From assembly GCA_036273915.1 (NCBI GenBank), contig DASUGR010000047.1, forward strand, positions 1 to 54,991: a stretch of 54,991 nt of DNA, in the 5' to 3' direction. Made by a program: the position numbers and the translations under genes. The notes beneath the pieces are model-generated. The model was not told the origin of the DNA. It made no database searches and was given only the letters and a program-made list of their open reading frames with translations. How positions within the stretch are numbered: position 1 is the first letter of the stretch; every line of letters begins with the position of its first letter. Below, in pieces: positions 8,324-16,765 of the stretch. This DNA is from PLA2 sp036273915 (GTDB lineage Bacteria; Planctomycetota; PLA2).

Positions 8324-9775
8324 TCACTCGACGGCGAACTGGCTCTTCGCGCCGTTCCAGCGGAGGCGCTCGCGGTGCTCCTGCCAGTAGGTCTCGATCG
8401 GGACGACCATCACGTCGCGGTCTTCCGGCGTCGCGTCCGGATCGAAGAGGAACCGCTTCTCGACCAGTCGCCGGGTCAGCTCCCAGGCCGCGCGCCGCAC
8501 GTCGGGGTCGCTGGCCCGGAGCTTCCCGATGAGGAAGCCGGCGGCGGGCGGGCCCGCCTCCGCGAAGCGCGGCGCGAGCGTCCTCCGCTCCGCCTGCTCG
8601 ACCGTGACGTAGTAGAGGAGCGCCTCCTCGAGCTGCGGGAAGCCCACGTGGTCCGGGAAGCGCTTGACCACGCGGTTGCTGTCGGGATCCCCGCCGCGCG
8701 TGATGGCCGCCCGCGTGGCGCGGGAGAGGAAGAGCAGCGCGAGCGACGTCTCGTAGGCGCCGGCCCCGCCGGCCCCCGCGAACCGCCCCTTCGCCGGGCC
8801 GGCCGGCCCCCAGCGGCCGCTCTCCTCCTGCTGCGCGACGAGCGCGCGGGCGCCCTGGTGGTACCAGGCCTCCTCCGGGATCGCCATCACGGTGCCGGCC
8901 CGCTCGAGCGCGTAGGCGTAGTAGTAGTTCCGGAAGCTGGCCGCCGGCAGGTCCGCGAGCAGCGCTTCGAGGCCGCGTTTCGCGACCGGGTCGGAGCGCG
9001 CCGCCGGCAGTCCCGGGAGGCCCCCGAGCAGCCCGGCGGTGGCGTAGACGTACGAGCAGAGCCCCGCCGAGGTCATGCTGCCGGTGCCGTCGGACGGGCC
9101 GGGCACGTAGCTCCACGCGCCGCCCTCCAGCTGCGTGCGGCCGTAGAAGGCCTGGATGCGCTGCCAGGTGCGCGGGGAGACCTGGAAGTCCGCGAGCGCG
9201 GAGGCTGCCCAGATGGCGAGGACCGCGAACTGGCTGTTCGAGTTGTCGCCCGCGGTCGGCGGCGGGGGCCCCTCCGCCCCCCGGTCCTTGTCCTTCGTGC
9301 GCGTGGAGCGCAGCCGGTAGGTCCACATGTCGTTTGCGAGCTGCCCGTCGACGAGGCCCTCGGCGAGGCGGTGGATGCGCGTCCTGTGGCCCTTCGGGTC
9401 GATGCGGGTCAGCGCGAGGACGAGAAGCGATGCGGAGTACGTCGAGTAGGCGCCCGCCGGCGTGTAGCACGCCTTCTTGCCCTCGGCCCAGCGGACCCCC
9501 TTCCGGATGGCGGGGTCCTCCTCCGGCACCTGCGACGCGGCGAGCGCGTAGAGCGCGAGCGCGGTGAGCCCCGCGGTCATGTCCTCCTCGAAGCGCGGCG
9601 AGGTGTAGGCCCAGCTCCCGTCCGGCTGCTGTATGGATTTAAGGTACTCGATGCCGCGGGCGATGGCGTCGTTGATCCGGGGCTGGAGATCCCCGTCCGC
9701 GTGCCGGTCCGGGCGGTCGTCCTCCGCCGAAAGCGCCGCCGCGAGGATGAGGAGGGGGAGTGCGAAACGCCCCAT
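8324..9775 (-). CDS. Secreted alpha/alpha-toroid protein (squalene-cyclase/prenyltransferase repeat fold)
   Basis: A 483-residue protein with a signal peptide (MGRFALPLLILAAALSAEDD). Repeated motifs such as IQQPDGSWAYTSPRF, MTAGLTALALYALA and LEGGAWSYVPG are typical of the prenyltransferase/squalene oxidase repeats that build an (alpha/alpha)6 barrel. I do not see the DxDD catalytic motif of squalene-hopene cyclases. A secreted non-cyclase relative, common in Planctomycetota, fits better. A GATACA box lies about 13 nt before the ATG together with an AAAGGGGG sequence that could bind the ribosome. The longer frame extending to 9946 runs into the upstream non-coding region and is not used. Confidence 0.75.
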   Translation of the reverse strand: MGRFALPLLILAAALSAEDDRPDRHADGDLQPRINDAIARGIEYLKSIQQPDGSWAYTSPRFEEDMTAGLTALALYALAASQVPEEDPAIRKGVRWAEGKKACYTPAGAYSTYSASLLVLALTRIDPKGHRTRIHRLAEGLVDGQLANDMWTYRLRSTRTKDKDRGAEGPPPPTAGDNSNSQFAVLAIWAASALADFQVSPRTWQRIQAFYGRTQLEGGAWSYVPGPSDGTGSMTSAGLCSYVYATAGLLGGLPGLPAARSDPVAKRGLEALLADLPAASFRNYYYAYALERAGTVMAIPEEAWYHQGARALVAQQEESGRWGPAGPAKGRFAGAGGAGAYETSLALLFLSRATRAAITRGGDPDSNRVVKRFPDHVGFPQLEEALLYYVTVEQAERRTLAPRFAEAGPPAAGFLIGKLRASDPDVRRAAWELTRRLVEKRFLFDPDATPEDRDVMVVPIETYWQEHRERLRWNGAKSQFAVE

Positions 9776-9856
9776 CGCCACCCCCTTTGTATCACCTAGG
9801 GTCCCGGAGCGCCGCAGCAGGGGCCCGGGAACCGGGCCGACGCGCGGGGCGCCGGT

Positions 9857-9862
9857 TAAAAT
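9857..9862 (+). promoter_or_regulatory. Probable -10 box of the RNase P RNA gene
   Basis: TAAAAT, five of six consensus bases, lies 24 nt before the first base of the RNase P closing stem. No clear -35 box is visible at the right distance. Confidence 0.5.
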
Positions 9863-9885
9863 GGGAGGCTCTTTGACAACCTGGT

Positions 9886-10247
9886 GCCCCGAGGGCGGGT
9901 AGGCGGTCGCGGAAGTAGACGCTTCCGAGGAAAGTCCGGGCCCCATAGGGCAGGGTGGTGGCTAACGGCCACCGTCCGCAAGGATAGGGAAAGTGCCACA
10001 GAGAAGAGACCGCCGTCCGGCTCCGGCCGGGCGGCAAGGGTGAAACGGCGGTGTAAGAGACCACCGCGGGCGATGGTGACATCCCCGGCACGGCAAACCC
10101 CACCTGGAGAAAGGCCTGATAGGGAGGCAGGGGTCGCCCGCCCCGCTACGAACCTCCGGGAAGGCCGTTGGAGGCGTCAGGCAACTGCCGCCCCAGACAA
10201 ATGACCGCCCACGACAGAACCCGGCTTAACGCCCGTCCCTCGGGGCC
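9886..10247 (+). ncRNA. rnpB: RNase P RNA (bacterial type A)
   Basis: This is the catalytic RNA that removes 5' leaders from pre-tRNAs. Diagnostic conserved blocks are GAGGAAAGTCCGGGC near the 5' end, AGGGTGAAA, GTAAGAGACCACCG, and near the 3' end AGACAAATGACCGCC and ACAGAACCCGGCTTA. The 5' CCCCGAGGGCGGG and 3' GCCCGTCCCTCGGGG segments pair to close helix P1, which defines the ends. About 360 nt is the normal size. It lies between two minus-strand genes and is read alone. Confidence 0.95.
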
Positions 10248-10255
10248 CTTTTTTT
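10231..10255 (+). terminator. 3' end and terminator of rnpB
   Basis: The 3' strand of helix P1 (GCCCGTCCCTCGGGG) is followed by CCC and seven T residues (10249-10255), so the closing stem of RNase P RNA doubles as the terminator hairpin. Confidence 0.65.
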
Positions 10256-10296
10256 CGCGCTGCCCCCGGACCCCCTCCGCGTCCCCGGCCGGCCGA

Positions 10297-10992
10297 TCAG
10301 TTCTCGAGATCGGCCCAGCGGTCCTTCTTGTTCTTGTTCCACCAGCGGCGCCACGACGGCGGGTCGGGCTGCGTCTCGTTCGAGAGCAGCTGGAGGCTCT
10401 TCTCCATCGCCGCCTCGATGACCTCCCAGCGCCGCTCGGCGCGCCGCTTCTCGACCTTGAGCTCGGGCTTCACCGAGTTCTTCACGTTCCAGCAGGACTC
10501 GTAGATGTCGAGGATCTCCTTGAAGAGGTCCTTCCGCAGCGACTCCTTGGCGTATCGGTAGGCGCCGGCCGCCTCGGCCGCCGCCGCGATCACCCGGTCC
10601 TCCCGGTCGTGGAAGAGGTCGAGGAGGGCCTCGGCGCCGGCGGGGTCCGCCGAGCCCTGCAGCGCCCGACAGACGCCGATGCGGACGGCGTCGACGTCCT
10701 TCAAGGTCGAATGGTCGAGCAGCTTCAGCAGCGCGGGGGTCACCTTGCGGCTGCCGATCCCCTTGAGGGCGAGGAAGCACTCCTCGAGGACATCGGGCTC
10801 CTTCTGGACCTTGGACTCGCGGACCAGCTTGACGACCGCCAGGGCCTCCGCGTCGTTTCCCTTGAGCGTGCCGATCTCCTTGAGGATGGCGATCGCCTTC
10901 GGCTTGTCGCCCGAGGCGAGCGCCTCGGTGACCTCATCGGCCCGGGTCGTCCCCTCGGGGGCGAGGACGAGAAGCAGGATCAGAAGCGCCAT
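10297..10992 (-). CDS. Small secreted HEAT-repeat protein with WxxWWxxNK tail
   Basis: A 231-residue protein. A short hydrophobic signal (MALLILLLVLAPEGTTRADE) is followed by HEAT-like helical repeats, for example GSRKVTPALLKLLDH and VRIGVCRALQGSADP. The C terminus ends in a tryptophan-rich motif, WRRWWNKNKKDRW. A similar WxxWWxxNK motif occurs in the larger HEAT protein at 14604-16550. HEAT repeats are protein-binding scaffolds; the partner is unknown. I start at ATG 10992 because TCTAAT ends 6 nt upstream. The longer frame to 11241 runs through the tRNA genes and is not real. Confidence 0.65.
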   Translation of the reverse strand: MALLILLLVLAPEGTTRADEVTEALASGDKPKAIAILKEIGTLKGNDAEALAVVKLVRESKVQKEPDVLEECFLALKGIGSRKVTPALLKLLDHSTLKDVDAVRIGVCRALQGSADPAGAEALLDLFHDREDRVIAAAAEAAGAYRYAKESLRKDLFKEILDIYESCWNVKNSVKPELKVEKRRAERRWEVIEAAMEKSLQLLSNETQPDPPSWRRWWNKNKKDRWADLEN

Positions 10993-11034
10993 GGCATCAT
11001 TAGAACGTGGCCCGACGCTTCGGGGTACGCTTCC

Positions 11035-11063
11035 TTGACCCTCCCGAGGGGAGGCCGTAAGTT
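11035..11063 (+). promoter_or_regulatory. Sigma-70 promoter of the tRNA-Gln/tRNA-Glu pair
   Basis: TTGACC, a 17-bp spacer and TAAGTT, ending 57 nt before the first tRNA. Confidence 0.65.
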
Positions 11064-11120
11064 CACATGGCTGTCCGGAGAGCCCCCATGAGGTTGCTTT
11101 CCGGAGCCCAGAATCTCGAT

Positions 11121-11196
11121 TGAGGAGTAGTTCAATTGGTAGAACACCTGACTCTGGATCAGGGAGTTGAAGGTTCGAGTCCTTCCTCCTCAGCCA
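11121..11196 (+). tRNA. tRNA-Gln (anticodon CTG)
   Basis: A 76-nt gene. The acceptor stem TGAGGAG pairs with CTCCTCA, the anticodon loop is CTCTGGA between CCTGA and TCAGG, and the T arm holds GGTTCGAGTCC. The 3' CCA is encoded in the DNA. Confidence 0.93.
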
Positions 11197-11202
11197 CGGA
11201 GC

Positions 11203-11278
11203 GGCCCTATCGTCTAGCGGTCTAGGACGTAGCCCTCTCAAGGCTAAGACGGGGGTTCGAGTCCCCCTAGGGTCACCA
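11203..11278 (+). tRNA. tRNA-Glu (anticodon CTC)
   Basis: A 76-nt gene only 6 nt after tRNA-Gln. The acceptor GGCCCTA pairs with TAGGGTC, the anticodon loop is CTCTCAA between TAGCC and GGCTA, and the T arm holds GGTTCGAGTCC. CCA is encoded. Confidence 0.93.
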
Positions 11279-11279
11279 T

Positions 11280-11315
11280 GCGGGTCCGGCTCGTCCGCCG
11301 GGCCCGCGCCTTTTT
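11280..11315 (+). terminator. Intrinsic terminator of the tRNA pair
   Basis: GCGGGTCCGGC pairs with GCCGGGCCCGC (one G-U pair), followed by GCC and five T residues. Confidence 0.82.
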
Positions 11316-11320
11316 ATCGT

Positions 11321-11340
11321 GGGGGGTCCCGGGGGCGGCC
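11321..11340 (+). repeat. G-rich dispersed repeat, copy after the tRNA terminator
   Basis: GGGGGGTCCCGGGGGCGGCC matches the core of the repeat, without the GAAG lead. Confidence 0.45.
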
Positions 11341-13376
11341 TACGGCCGCGCCCCCCAGTCCGGCGTCGGCCGCCCCGAGATCATCGCGCCCGCGTCCGGC
11401 GCCGCGCCGCTGTAGCCGTCGGTGATGTTCGGGATCTCGATGCCCGCGTTCCGCGCCGCGGACGTGGCGGCGAGGATCGGGACGTAGTGCGTCGTGACCT
11501 CGACGAGGTGGTCCGTCCCGAGCGGCACCGGGCTCGTGAACGGCTCGGCCACGATCACCACGTCGCCGTCGTGGCGATGCCGCGACGTCCCGAAGACGGG
11601 GTCCGTCTCGTACAGCTGCGTGCGGATCGCGGCGAAGGAGGGGGCGTTGCCCCCCGTGTTGCTCCACTGGACGCGGCCGTCCGGGTACCAGGCGTTGTTC
11701 GTGAAGTCGATCGGGTCGCATCCGCCGGATTCGAGGACGAGCGGGTTCCCCTTGCCGCGGTAGACGAGGATGTTGTTCCGGAAGCTCCAGCCGCGGAGAT
11801 CGCCGTTGTTGTACTGGATCCACCCGACCGGGACCGTTCCGTCCGTCCGCACGATCGTGTTGTTGCAGATGACGAAGCCGCTCTCGCCGCTGTTCAGCTT
11901 GAACGGCCCCCGCCCGACGTTCACGGCGATGTTTCGGAAGCAGTAGAAGGGCCCGCCCCAGAGGGGGTCGAGCGACAGCAGGATCGACGCGTTCGTGACG
12001 TGGTTGTCGTAGAAGGCGATGTTCCGCGTGCCGTAGTCGCCCTCGCACGCGTCGTCGCCCGTCATCGTTACGCGGTTCAGGTAGAAGTAGACGCCGGCCG
12101 AGAGCACCCCGTTGTTCACGGCGAACGAGTCGCCGAAGCCGTGGAGCGTGTTGTGGAACGCGCAGTTGCCCTCGCCCGGGATGCGGATCCCGTCGTCGTC
12201 CCAAGTCCTGCTGGACTCGACGAACTCCTCGTTCCAGAGGTTGTTCCCCTTGAGATCGCAGTCGTAGACGAGGACCGACCGGATGGTGTTCGAGGCGAGG
12301 ATCCCCGTGTCCACGCCGCGGGCCGTCAGCCGGCGGAGCGTGACGTCCTCGTGCACCGCGCCGCTCCAGAACGAGACCGCGGGTCCGGCGTCCGAGGCGT
12401 CCACGCCGGAGCCCTCGAACGTGAGGTCCTCGACGACGACGTGCGAGGCGTGCACGAGGCCGAGCACCGTGTCCTTGTCGCGCCGGAGGATGACGCCGTC
12501 GCGGCTCTGCCCGCGGATCGTGATGGGAGCCGCCTCCGTGCCCGACGTGTCCAGGGCGATGCCGTTCGGGAGGCTGTAGGTCCCGTTCGCGAGCTCGAGG
12601 ACGTCGCCGGGCGAGAGCGCGTTGAGGATCGCCTGCAGGTTGCTCGTCGGCGTGGCGTGGACGGTCGCCGCGCCGCTCGGGCCGGGGAGCGGGCGCGTCG
12701 CCCGCACGGCCCGGAGCGTGTCGATGCCCGACGGCGTCGTGAGCGCGACCTCGATCTCGTACGCGGCGCCCGGCTCGAGATCGAAGATCGTGCCGGCAAG
12801 CGCGTCCACGAGGGGGACGGGGCCGTCGCCGTCGTTCCACCCGGGAACGATCCGCACGAGCGGGTGTCCCGTGCGCCACTCGGCCGTGCCCGCCGGGCGG
12901 TACCGGACCGTCGCCGAGGCGTCGGTCGCGACCGTGCCGCCGAGCGGGATGTACATCCCGATCTGGTGGGGGGTCGCCACCTCGAACTGGATGTCGCCGC
13001 CCTGCGCGATCACCTCGATCGAGAAGGGCGCGCTGGTCGCCGCCGGCTCGCCGGCGACCCCGGCGTCGGCGATGGCGGTGTAGTCCGACCGCGGCGCCGC
13101 GCCGGCGGGCGTCCCGGTGATGACCCCGTCGTCGAGCGAGAGGCCGTTCGGGAGCGCGTGGTCGAGACCGACGACGGCGCCCCCCCGCGAGTCGGTGAGG
13201 TACTGCTTCACGTTCGCGGCGACCGGGACGCCGACCGTGAACACATAGGACGGGATCGGGGCCCAGGCGAGCGTGTCGCCGGGCGGGGGGGGGCCGGGTC
13301 CGGGCCCGCCGGCTCCGCCAGCGCAGGCCGTCGCGATGACAAGGGCGCACACCAAGGCCCCGAGCCGGTCTCTCAT
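11340..13376 (-). CDS. Lipoprotein with putative Ig domain and right-handed parallel beta-helix
   Basis: A 678-residue protein. The N terminus MRDRLGALVCALVIATACAG ends in a plausible lipobox cysteine, followed by a Gly/Pro linker. Residues about 45-115 resemble a putative Ig-like domain (NGLSLDDGVITGTPAG). A fibronectin-like segment follows. From about residue 235 on, repeated short turns rich in Asn, Ile and Val (for example ITIRGQSRDGVILRR, NTIVRTDG) indicate a parallel beta-helix like those of pectate lyases and surface carbohydrate-active proteins. No catalytic residues can be assigned. GAGGAGGTGG upstream is a strong ribosome-binding site, and a GATAAT box lies at 13419-13424, so this gene has a short leader. 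Confidence 0.7.
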   Translation of the reverse strand: MRDRLGALVCALVIATACAGGAGGPGPGPPPPGDTLAWAPIPSYVFTVGVPVAANVKQYLTDSRGGAVVGLDHALPNGLSLDDGVITGTPAGAAPRSDYTAIADAGVAGEPAATSAPFSIEVIAQGGDIQFEVATPHQIGMYIPLGGTVATDASATVRYRPAGTAEWRTGHPLVRIVPGWNDGDGPVPLVDALAGTIFDLEPGAAYEIEVALTTPSGIDTLRAVRATRPLPGPSGAATVHATPTSNLQAILNALSPGDVLELANGTYSLPNGIALDTSGTEAAPITIRGQSRDGVILRRDKDTVLGLVHASHVVVEDLTFEGSGVDASDAGPAVSFWSGAVHEDVTLRRLTARGVDTGILASNTIRSVLVYDCDLKGNNLWNEEFVESSRTWDDDGIRIPGEGNCAFHNTLHGFGDSFAVNNGVLSAGVYFYLNRVTMTGDDACEGDYGTRNIAFYDNHVTNASILLSLDPLWGGPFYCFRNIAVNVGRGPFKLNSGESGFVICNNTIVRTDGTVPVGWIQYNNGDLRGWSFRNNILVYRGKGNPLVLESGGCDPIDFTNNAWYPDGRVQWSNTGGNAPSFAAIRTQLYETDPVFGTSRHRHDGDVVIVAEPFTSPVPLGTDHLVEVTTHYVPILAATSAARNAGIEIPNITDGYSGAAPDAGAMISGRPTPDWGARP

Positions 13377-13498
13377 GTTGCTGCCACCTCCTCGTGCTGT
13401 TCGCGACCGCCGCCCGCCATTATCCGCGGACGCACGCCCGCTTGCCGAAGCGCTTCGCGCGTCGCGTCCCGATTCGAGTCAACGGGGGCGCGAGGGGG

Positions 13499-14473
13499 TC
13501 AGGCGCTCTGCACCGGGCCCGTGTAGCCGTCGTCGAGGTGGATCTGGTCCACGTACCGGATGTGGCGCGGGCTCTTCGAGCGCATCACGAGCGACTGCGT
13601 GCGGCAGCCGCTGCCGAAGAAGTGCACGCCGCGCAGCAGGGCGCCGTCGGTGACCCCCGAGGCGCAGAAGACGACGTCGTCGGAGGGCGCGAGATCCTCC
13701 GTCCGGTACACCTTCTTCAGGTCGACGTAGCCGGCTTTCCGCAGGCGTTCCTCGTCGCCGGGCTTCGCGGGCATGAGTCGGCCCTGGATCTCGCCGCCGA
13801 GGCAGCGCATCGCGGCCGCCGTGAGGACCCCCTCCGGCGCGCCGCCGGCTCCCATGACCGCGTGGACGCCGGTCCCCTGGAGCGCGGCGGCGACACCCGG
13901 CGCGAGATCGCCGTCGCTGATGAGGCGGATGCGGGCCCCCGCGCGGCGGACGTCCGCGATCAGGCGCTCGTGACGCGGCCGGTCGAGGATGACGACCAGG
14001 AGATCGGGCACGGAGCGGTCGAGGCAGCGCGCGATCGCCTTCAGGTTCTCCTCGACGGATGCCTCGATGTGGACCGCGCCCCGTGCCGACGGCCCCACGA
14101 CGAGCTTCTCGAGGTAGACGTCCGGCGCGTGCAGGAGACCGCCGCGCGGCGCCGCCGCGATCACCGCGATCGAGTTCGGCGCGCCGGTCGCGCACAGGTT
14201 CGTGCCCTCCAGCGGGTCGACGGCGATGTCGACCTCGGCGCCGCGCCGGCCGCGGTTGCCGACCTCTTCGCCGATGTAGAGCATCGGTGCCTCGTCGCGT
14301 TCCCCCTCGCCGATCACGATGCGGCCCTTCATCTCGACCGTGTCCATCACGGCGCGCATCGCCTCGACCGCGACCTGGTCGGACCGGTGCCTGTTGCCGT
14401 ACCCGACGGTGCGGGCGGACGCGATGGCGGCGTTCTGGGCGATCCGCAGGAAGCTCTCCTCGAGGTCGTGCAT
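13499..14473 (-). CDS. glpX: Fructose-1,6-bisphosphatase class II
   Basis: A 324-residue protein of the GlpX family, which removes the 1-phosphate of fructose-1,6-bisphosphate in gluconeogenesis. Visible signatures are IVIGEGERDEAPMLYIGEEV near residues 50-70, the metal- and substrate-binding DPLEGTNLCATG near residues 86-97, GDLAPGVAAAL, and a late segment VVFCASGVTDGALLRGV. Length is typical. A TATGCT box (14483-14488 on the minus strand) lies 9 nt before the ATG, fitting the leaderless pattern. It is monocistronic or the head of a short unit with the beta-helix gene 122 nt downstream, which has its own promoter-like box. Confidence 0.93.
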   Translation of the reverse strand: MHDLEESFLRIAQNAAIASARTVGYGNRHRSDQVAVEAMRAVMDTVEMKGRIVIGEGERDEAPMLYIGEEVGNRGRRGAEVDIAVDPLEGTNLCATGAPNSIAVIAAAPRGGLLHAPDVYLEKLVVGPSARGAVHIEASVEENLKAIARCLDRSVPDLLVVILDRPRHERLIADVRRAGARIRLISDGDLAPGVAAALQGTGVHAVMGAGGAPEGVLTAAAMRCLGGEIQGRLMPAKPGDEERLRKAGYVDLKKVYRTEDLAPSDDVVFCASGVTDGALLRGVHFFGSGCRTQSLVMRSKSPRHIRYVDQIHLDDGYTGPVQSA

Positions 14474-14482
14474 GCGGCGAGG

Positions 14483-14488
14483 AGCATA
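14483..14488 (-). promoter_or_regulatory. -10 box of glpX (leaderless type)
   Basis: TATGCT, 9 nt before the glpX ATG; no strong -35 box is seen. Confidence 0.5.
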
Positions 14489-14527
14489 GCACTTCGGCCG
14501 CCTGCGATCGAAGCCCGGGCGAGGAGG

Positions 14528-14552
14528 CGGGGGGGCTTCGGGGGCCGCCGGA
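14528..14552 (+). repeat. G-rich dispersed repeat between glpX and a HEAT gene
   Basis: GCGGGGGGGCTTCGGGGGCC core. The same CTTC spacer variant is found inside selB and oppC. Confidence 0.5.
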
Positions 14553-14587
14553 AAACGACCGGGCCCCGCCCCGACGGGCGGGGCCCG
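14551..14587 (-). terminator. Terminator of the large HEAT-repeat gene
   Basis: Read on the minus strand, CCGGGCCCCGCC pairs with GGCGGGGCCCGG and is followed by TCGTTTTCC. It lies just after the stop codon at 14604. Confidence 0.65.
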
Positions 14588-14603
14588 GCGTGTCCTTCGT
14601 TCC

Positions 14604-16550
14604 CTAGAGGATCCGGCTGATCTCGGCGAGGAGCTTGAAGCCGCCGAACTCGTTCCGGTGGCTCGCGTTCTCGTAGCAGCGGGCGAGCGGGTTGATCCGG
14701 TCCTGTGCCGCCACGTAGCCGAGCCCGATCACCGCCATGCCCCGGACCTGCTCGTCGGGCGCCTTCGAGGCGAGCCCGACCAGCTGCTCGACGGCGCTCT
14801 GGTCCCTCAGCCACGCGAGGCCGAAGGCGGCGTTGCTCGTCTCGAACCGCTCGTTCTTCTTCCACGTCTTGGAGAAGAAGTCGACGAGCTCCCGGACGTC
14901 CCCCTTGTCGCCGAGGAGACCCAAGGCGAGCGGCAGCTGCCGCCTGGTCTTGTCGTTGAGCCCCTTGTCGGCGGCGAAGTGCTTGAGCACCTCGATCCGC
15001 GTGGTGTCGCCCATCAGCGCGATGCCCAGCGCCGCGTAGCCGCGCGTGTCGTCGTCCCAGCTCTTCTTGAGGAGCACGTTGTCGCGGATGCTGTCCGCGA
15101 ACTCCGTCGCCCGGAGGAGGCCGAGGCCGACGCACGCGGCGGACACGACGTGGTCCTGGGCGGTGGTGTCCGTGAGGAGCGCCGCGACCGTGGGGATGGC
15201 GCTGCGGTCCTCGGCGAGGCCGACGGCGAGCGCCGCGCAGGAGCGCACGTAGTTGTCCTTGCGGGGCTCCAGCGCCTCCTTGCGGATGAACTTGAGGATC
15301 TTGTCGCGGAGCTTGCTGTTGGGATCGAGGGCGCCCGCGAGCCGGCCCATCGCGATCACCGCGAAGCTCTTGTTCTGGCTCGCGCCGGACCCGAACGCCC
15401 CCTTGCCCTCGAGGGTCTTGAATGCCTGCTCGGCGTCCTTCTCGTCCGTCGTGTAGTTCGCGAGCGACAGGATCGACATCCACTGGATGTTCTGCGTCGG
15501 GGAGTCGACCATCTTCGCCACGTCCTTGCGCGCGACCTGGAGGAGGCTCAGCGTGCGCACGAGCTGGGCCTGCAGCGCGTCATGGCCGCGGAGGTCGAGG
15601 ATCTTCGTCATCTTGGCGACGCAGCCGGCCTTCTCGATCTCCGGGAGCGCGGCCGGACCGAGCAGCCCGAGCGCGTGGACCGCCGCGACGCCGATCTCCT
15701 CCTTGGAGCGCCCGCGGTCCGGAACCTGCTCGCAGAGGAGCTTCACGGCGTCGATGCTGCCCGTGAGCCCCAGCGCCACGAGCACGTAGGGCTTCTCCGT
15801 CGCCAAGTGCTTCTCGTACGAGCGGAGGAGATAGGCGGCGGCGTCCTTGTCGCGGGTCATGCCCAGGGCGAGCACCGCGCTCATGCGGACCTCGGGGCTC
15901 GTGTCCTTTTCCACCGCGAGGATGAGCTCGCGGACCACGAGGTTGTCGGATTCGCCCTCCTTCTTGGCCTCGCCGGCCGCCGCGACGACCCCGACGCGGC
16001 CGAGGCCGATCGCCGCCTCCGCACGGACCCCCGCGCTCGTGTCCGCGTGGAGCGACTTGACGAGCTGCGTGAAAGCGGCCGCGGCCCGCTGCTTTTCCGA
16101 CGGCGGGACGATATCGCGCGGCGGGAACTTGGCGCCGCCGCCGAACCAGTAGTAGCTGCTGCCCATGTTCACGCGGCCGCGCTCGGACGCGCGCGCGAGG
16201 TAGGCGTCCTTGTTGTATTCCCACCACCACTGCCAGACGACCGTGCCGTCGAGCTGCGCGGTCCTCCCGCCGGGGCCGCCTCCGGGTGCCCCGCCGCCGC
16301 CCTGGTCGGGGGGCGGGGGAGCCCCGCTGTCGCTGCCGCCGCCGCTCCCATCCCCGCCTCCCGAGTCGCCGGTGCCGGTGTCGCCGCTGCCACTCGGCTC
16401 GCCTGCGTTGTCCTGGCCCCCGGCGCCGACCAGCTCGATGGGCCCCCGGTAGGGCGTGCCGATCCGGTCCGCGAACGCGTACTTGGGCAGGATCCAGCAC
16501 ACGGCTGCGAGGAGAACGAGGGAGATCCCGAACGGACGACGGGTCGGCAT
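14604..16550 (-). CDS. Large secreted HEAT-repeat protein
   Basis: A 648-residue protein. The start at ATG 16550 (MPTRRPFGISLVLLAAVCW) gives a signal peptide and has GGAGG at proper distance. After a low-complexity Gly/Ser/Asp/Pro linker (about residues 45-100) comes a tryptophan-rich motif, WQWWWEYNKDAYL, and then at least ten HEAT-type helical pairs such as VRAEAAIGLGRVGV, VRMSAVLALGMTRD and YAALGIALMGD. It should be a periplasmic or surface scaffold; partners are unknown. A TATACT box at 16610-16615 on the minus strand gives a leader of about 55 nt. The longer frame to 16775 overlaps the divergent promoter region. Confidence 0.75.
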   Translation of the reverse strand: MPTRRPFGISLVLLAAVCWILPKYAFADRIGTPYRGPIELVGAGGQDNAGEPSGSGDTGTGDSGGGDGSGGGSDSGAPPPPDQGGGGAPGGGPGGRTAQLDGTVVWQWWWEYNKDAYLARASERGRVNMGSSYYWFGGGAKFPPRDIVPPSEKQRAAAAFTQLVKSLHADTSAGVRAEAAIGLGRVGVVAAAGEAKKEGESDNLVVRELILAVEKDTSPEVRMSAVLALGMTRDKDAAAYLLRSYEKHLATEKPYVLVALGLTGSIDAVKLLCEQVPDRGRSKEEIGVAAVHALGLLGPAALPEIEKAGCVAKMTKILDLRGHDALQAQLVRTLSLLQVARKDVAKMVDSPTQNIQWMSILSLANYTTDEKDAEQAFKTLEGKGAFGSGASQNKSFAVIAMGRLAGALDPNSKLRDKILKFIRKEALEPRKDNYVRSCAALAVGLAEDRSAIPTVAALLTDTTAQDHVVSAACVGLGLLRATEFADSIRDNVLLKKSWDDDTRGYAALGIALMGDTTRIEVLKHFAADKGLNDKTRRQLPLALGLLGDKGDVRELVDFFSKTWKKNERFETSNAAFGLAWLRDQSAVEQLVGLASKAPDEQVRGMAVIGLGYVAAQDRINPLARCYENASHRNEFGGFKLLAEISRIL

Positions 16551-16609
16551 GAGCCACCTCCGCGACGCGGGCCAAAGGGCGCGGACCGGCAGTCGGCCCG
16601 CCTGTTCCC

Positions 16610-16615
16610 AGTATA
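16610..16615 (-). promoter_or_regulatory. -10 box of the large HEAT gene (leadered)
   Basis: TATACT on the minus strand, 59 nt before the ATG, which has its own GGAGG ribosome-binding site. Confidence 0.5.
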
Positions 16616-16765
16616 GCCCGGGCAACCGGCAGAGCGGACCCCCCCAAGCGGCCGCTCTTTGGTAACCTTGGGGCGGTTCAGTTGACGCCGAAGGAATCAC
16701 TCTTGTCGTCAGGGTCGGGTGAGCGCGCCCGGCCCGGAGACGGCCCGGACCTCGGGAGGTTCTCG

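Noticed and set aside
9873..9878. TTGACA as the -35 box of rnpB
   Set aside because: Its -10 position would fall inside the RNase P RNA, downstream of the closing P1 stem.
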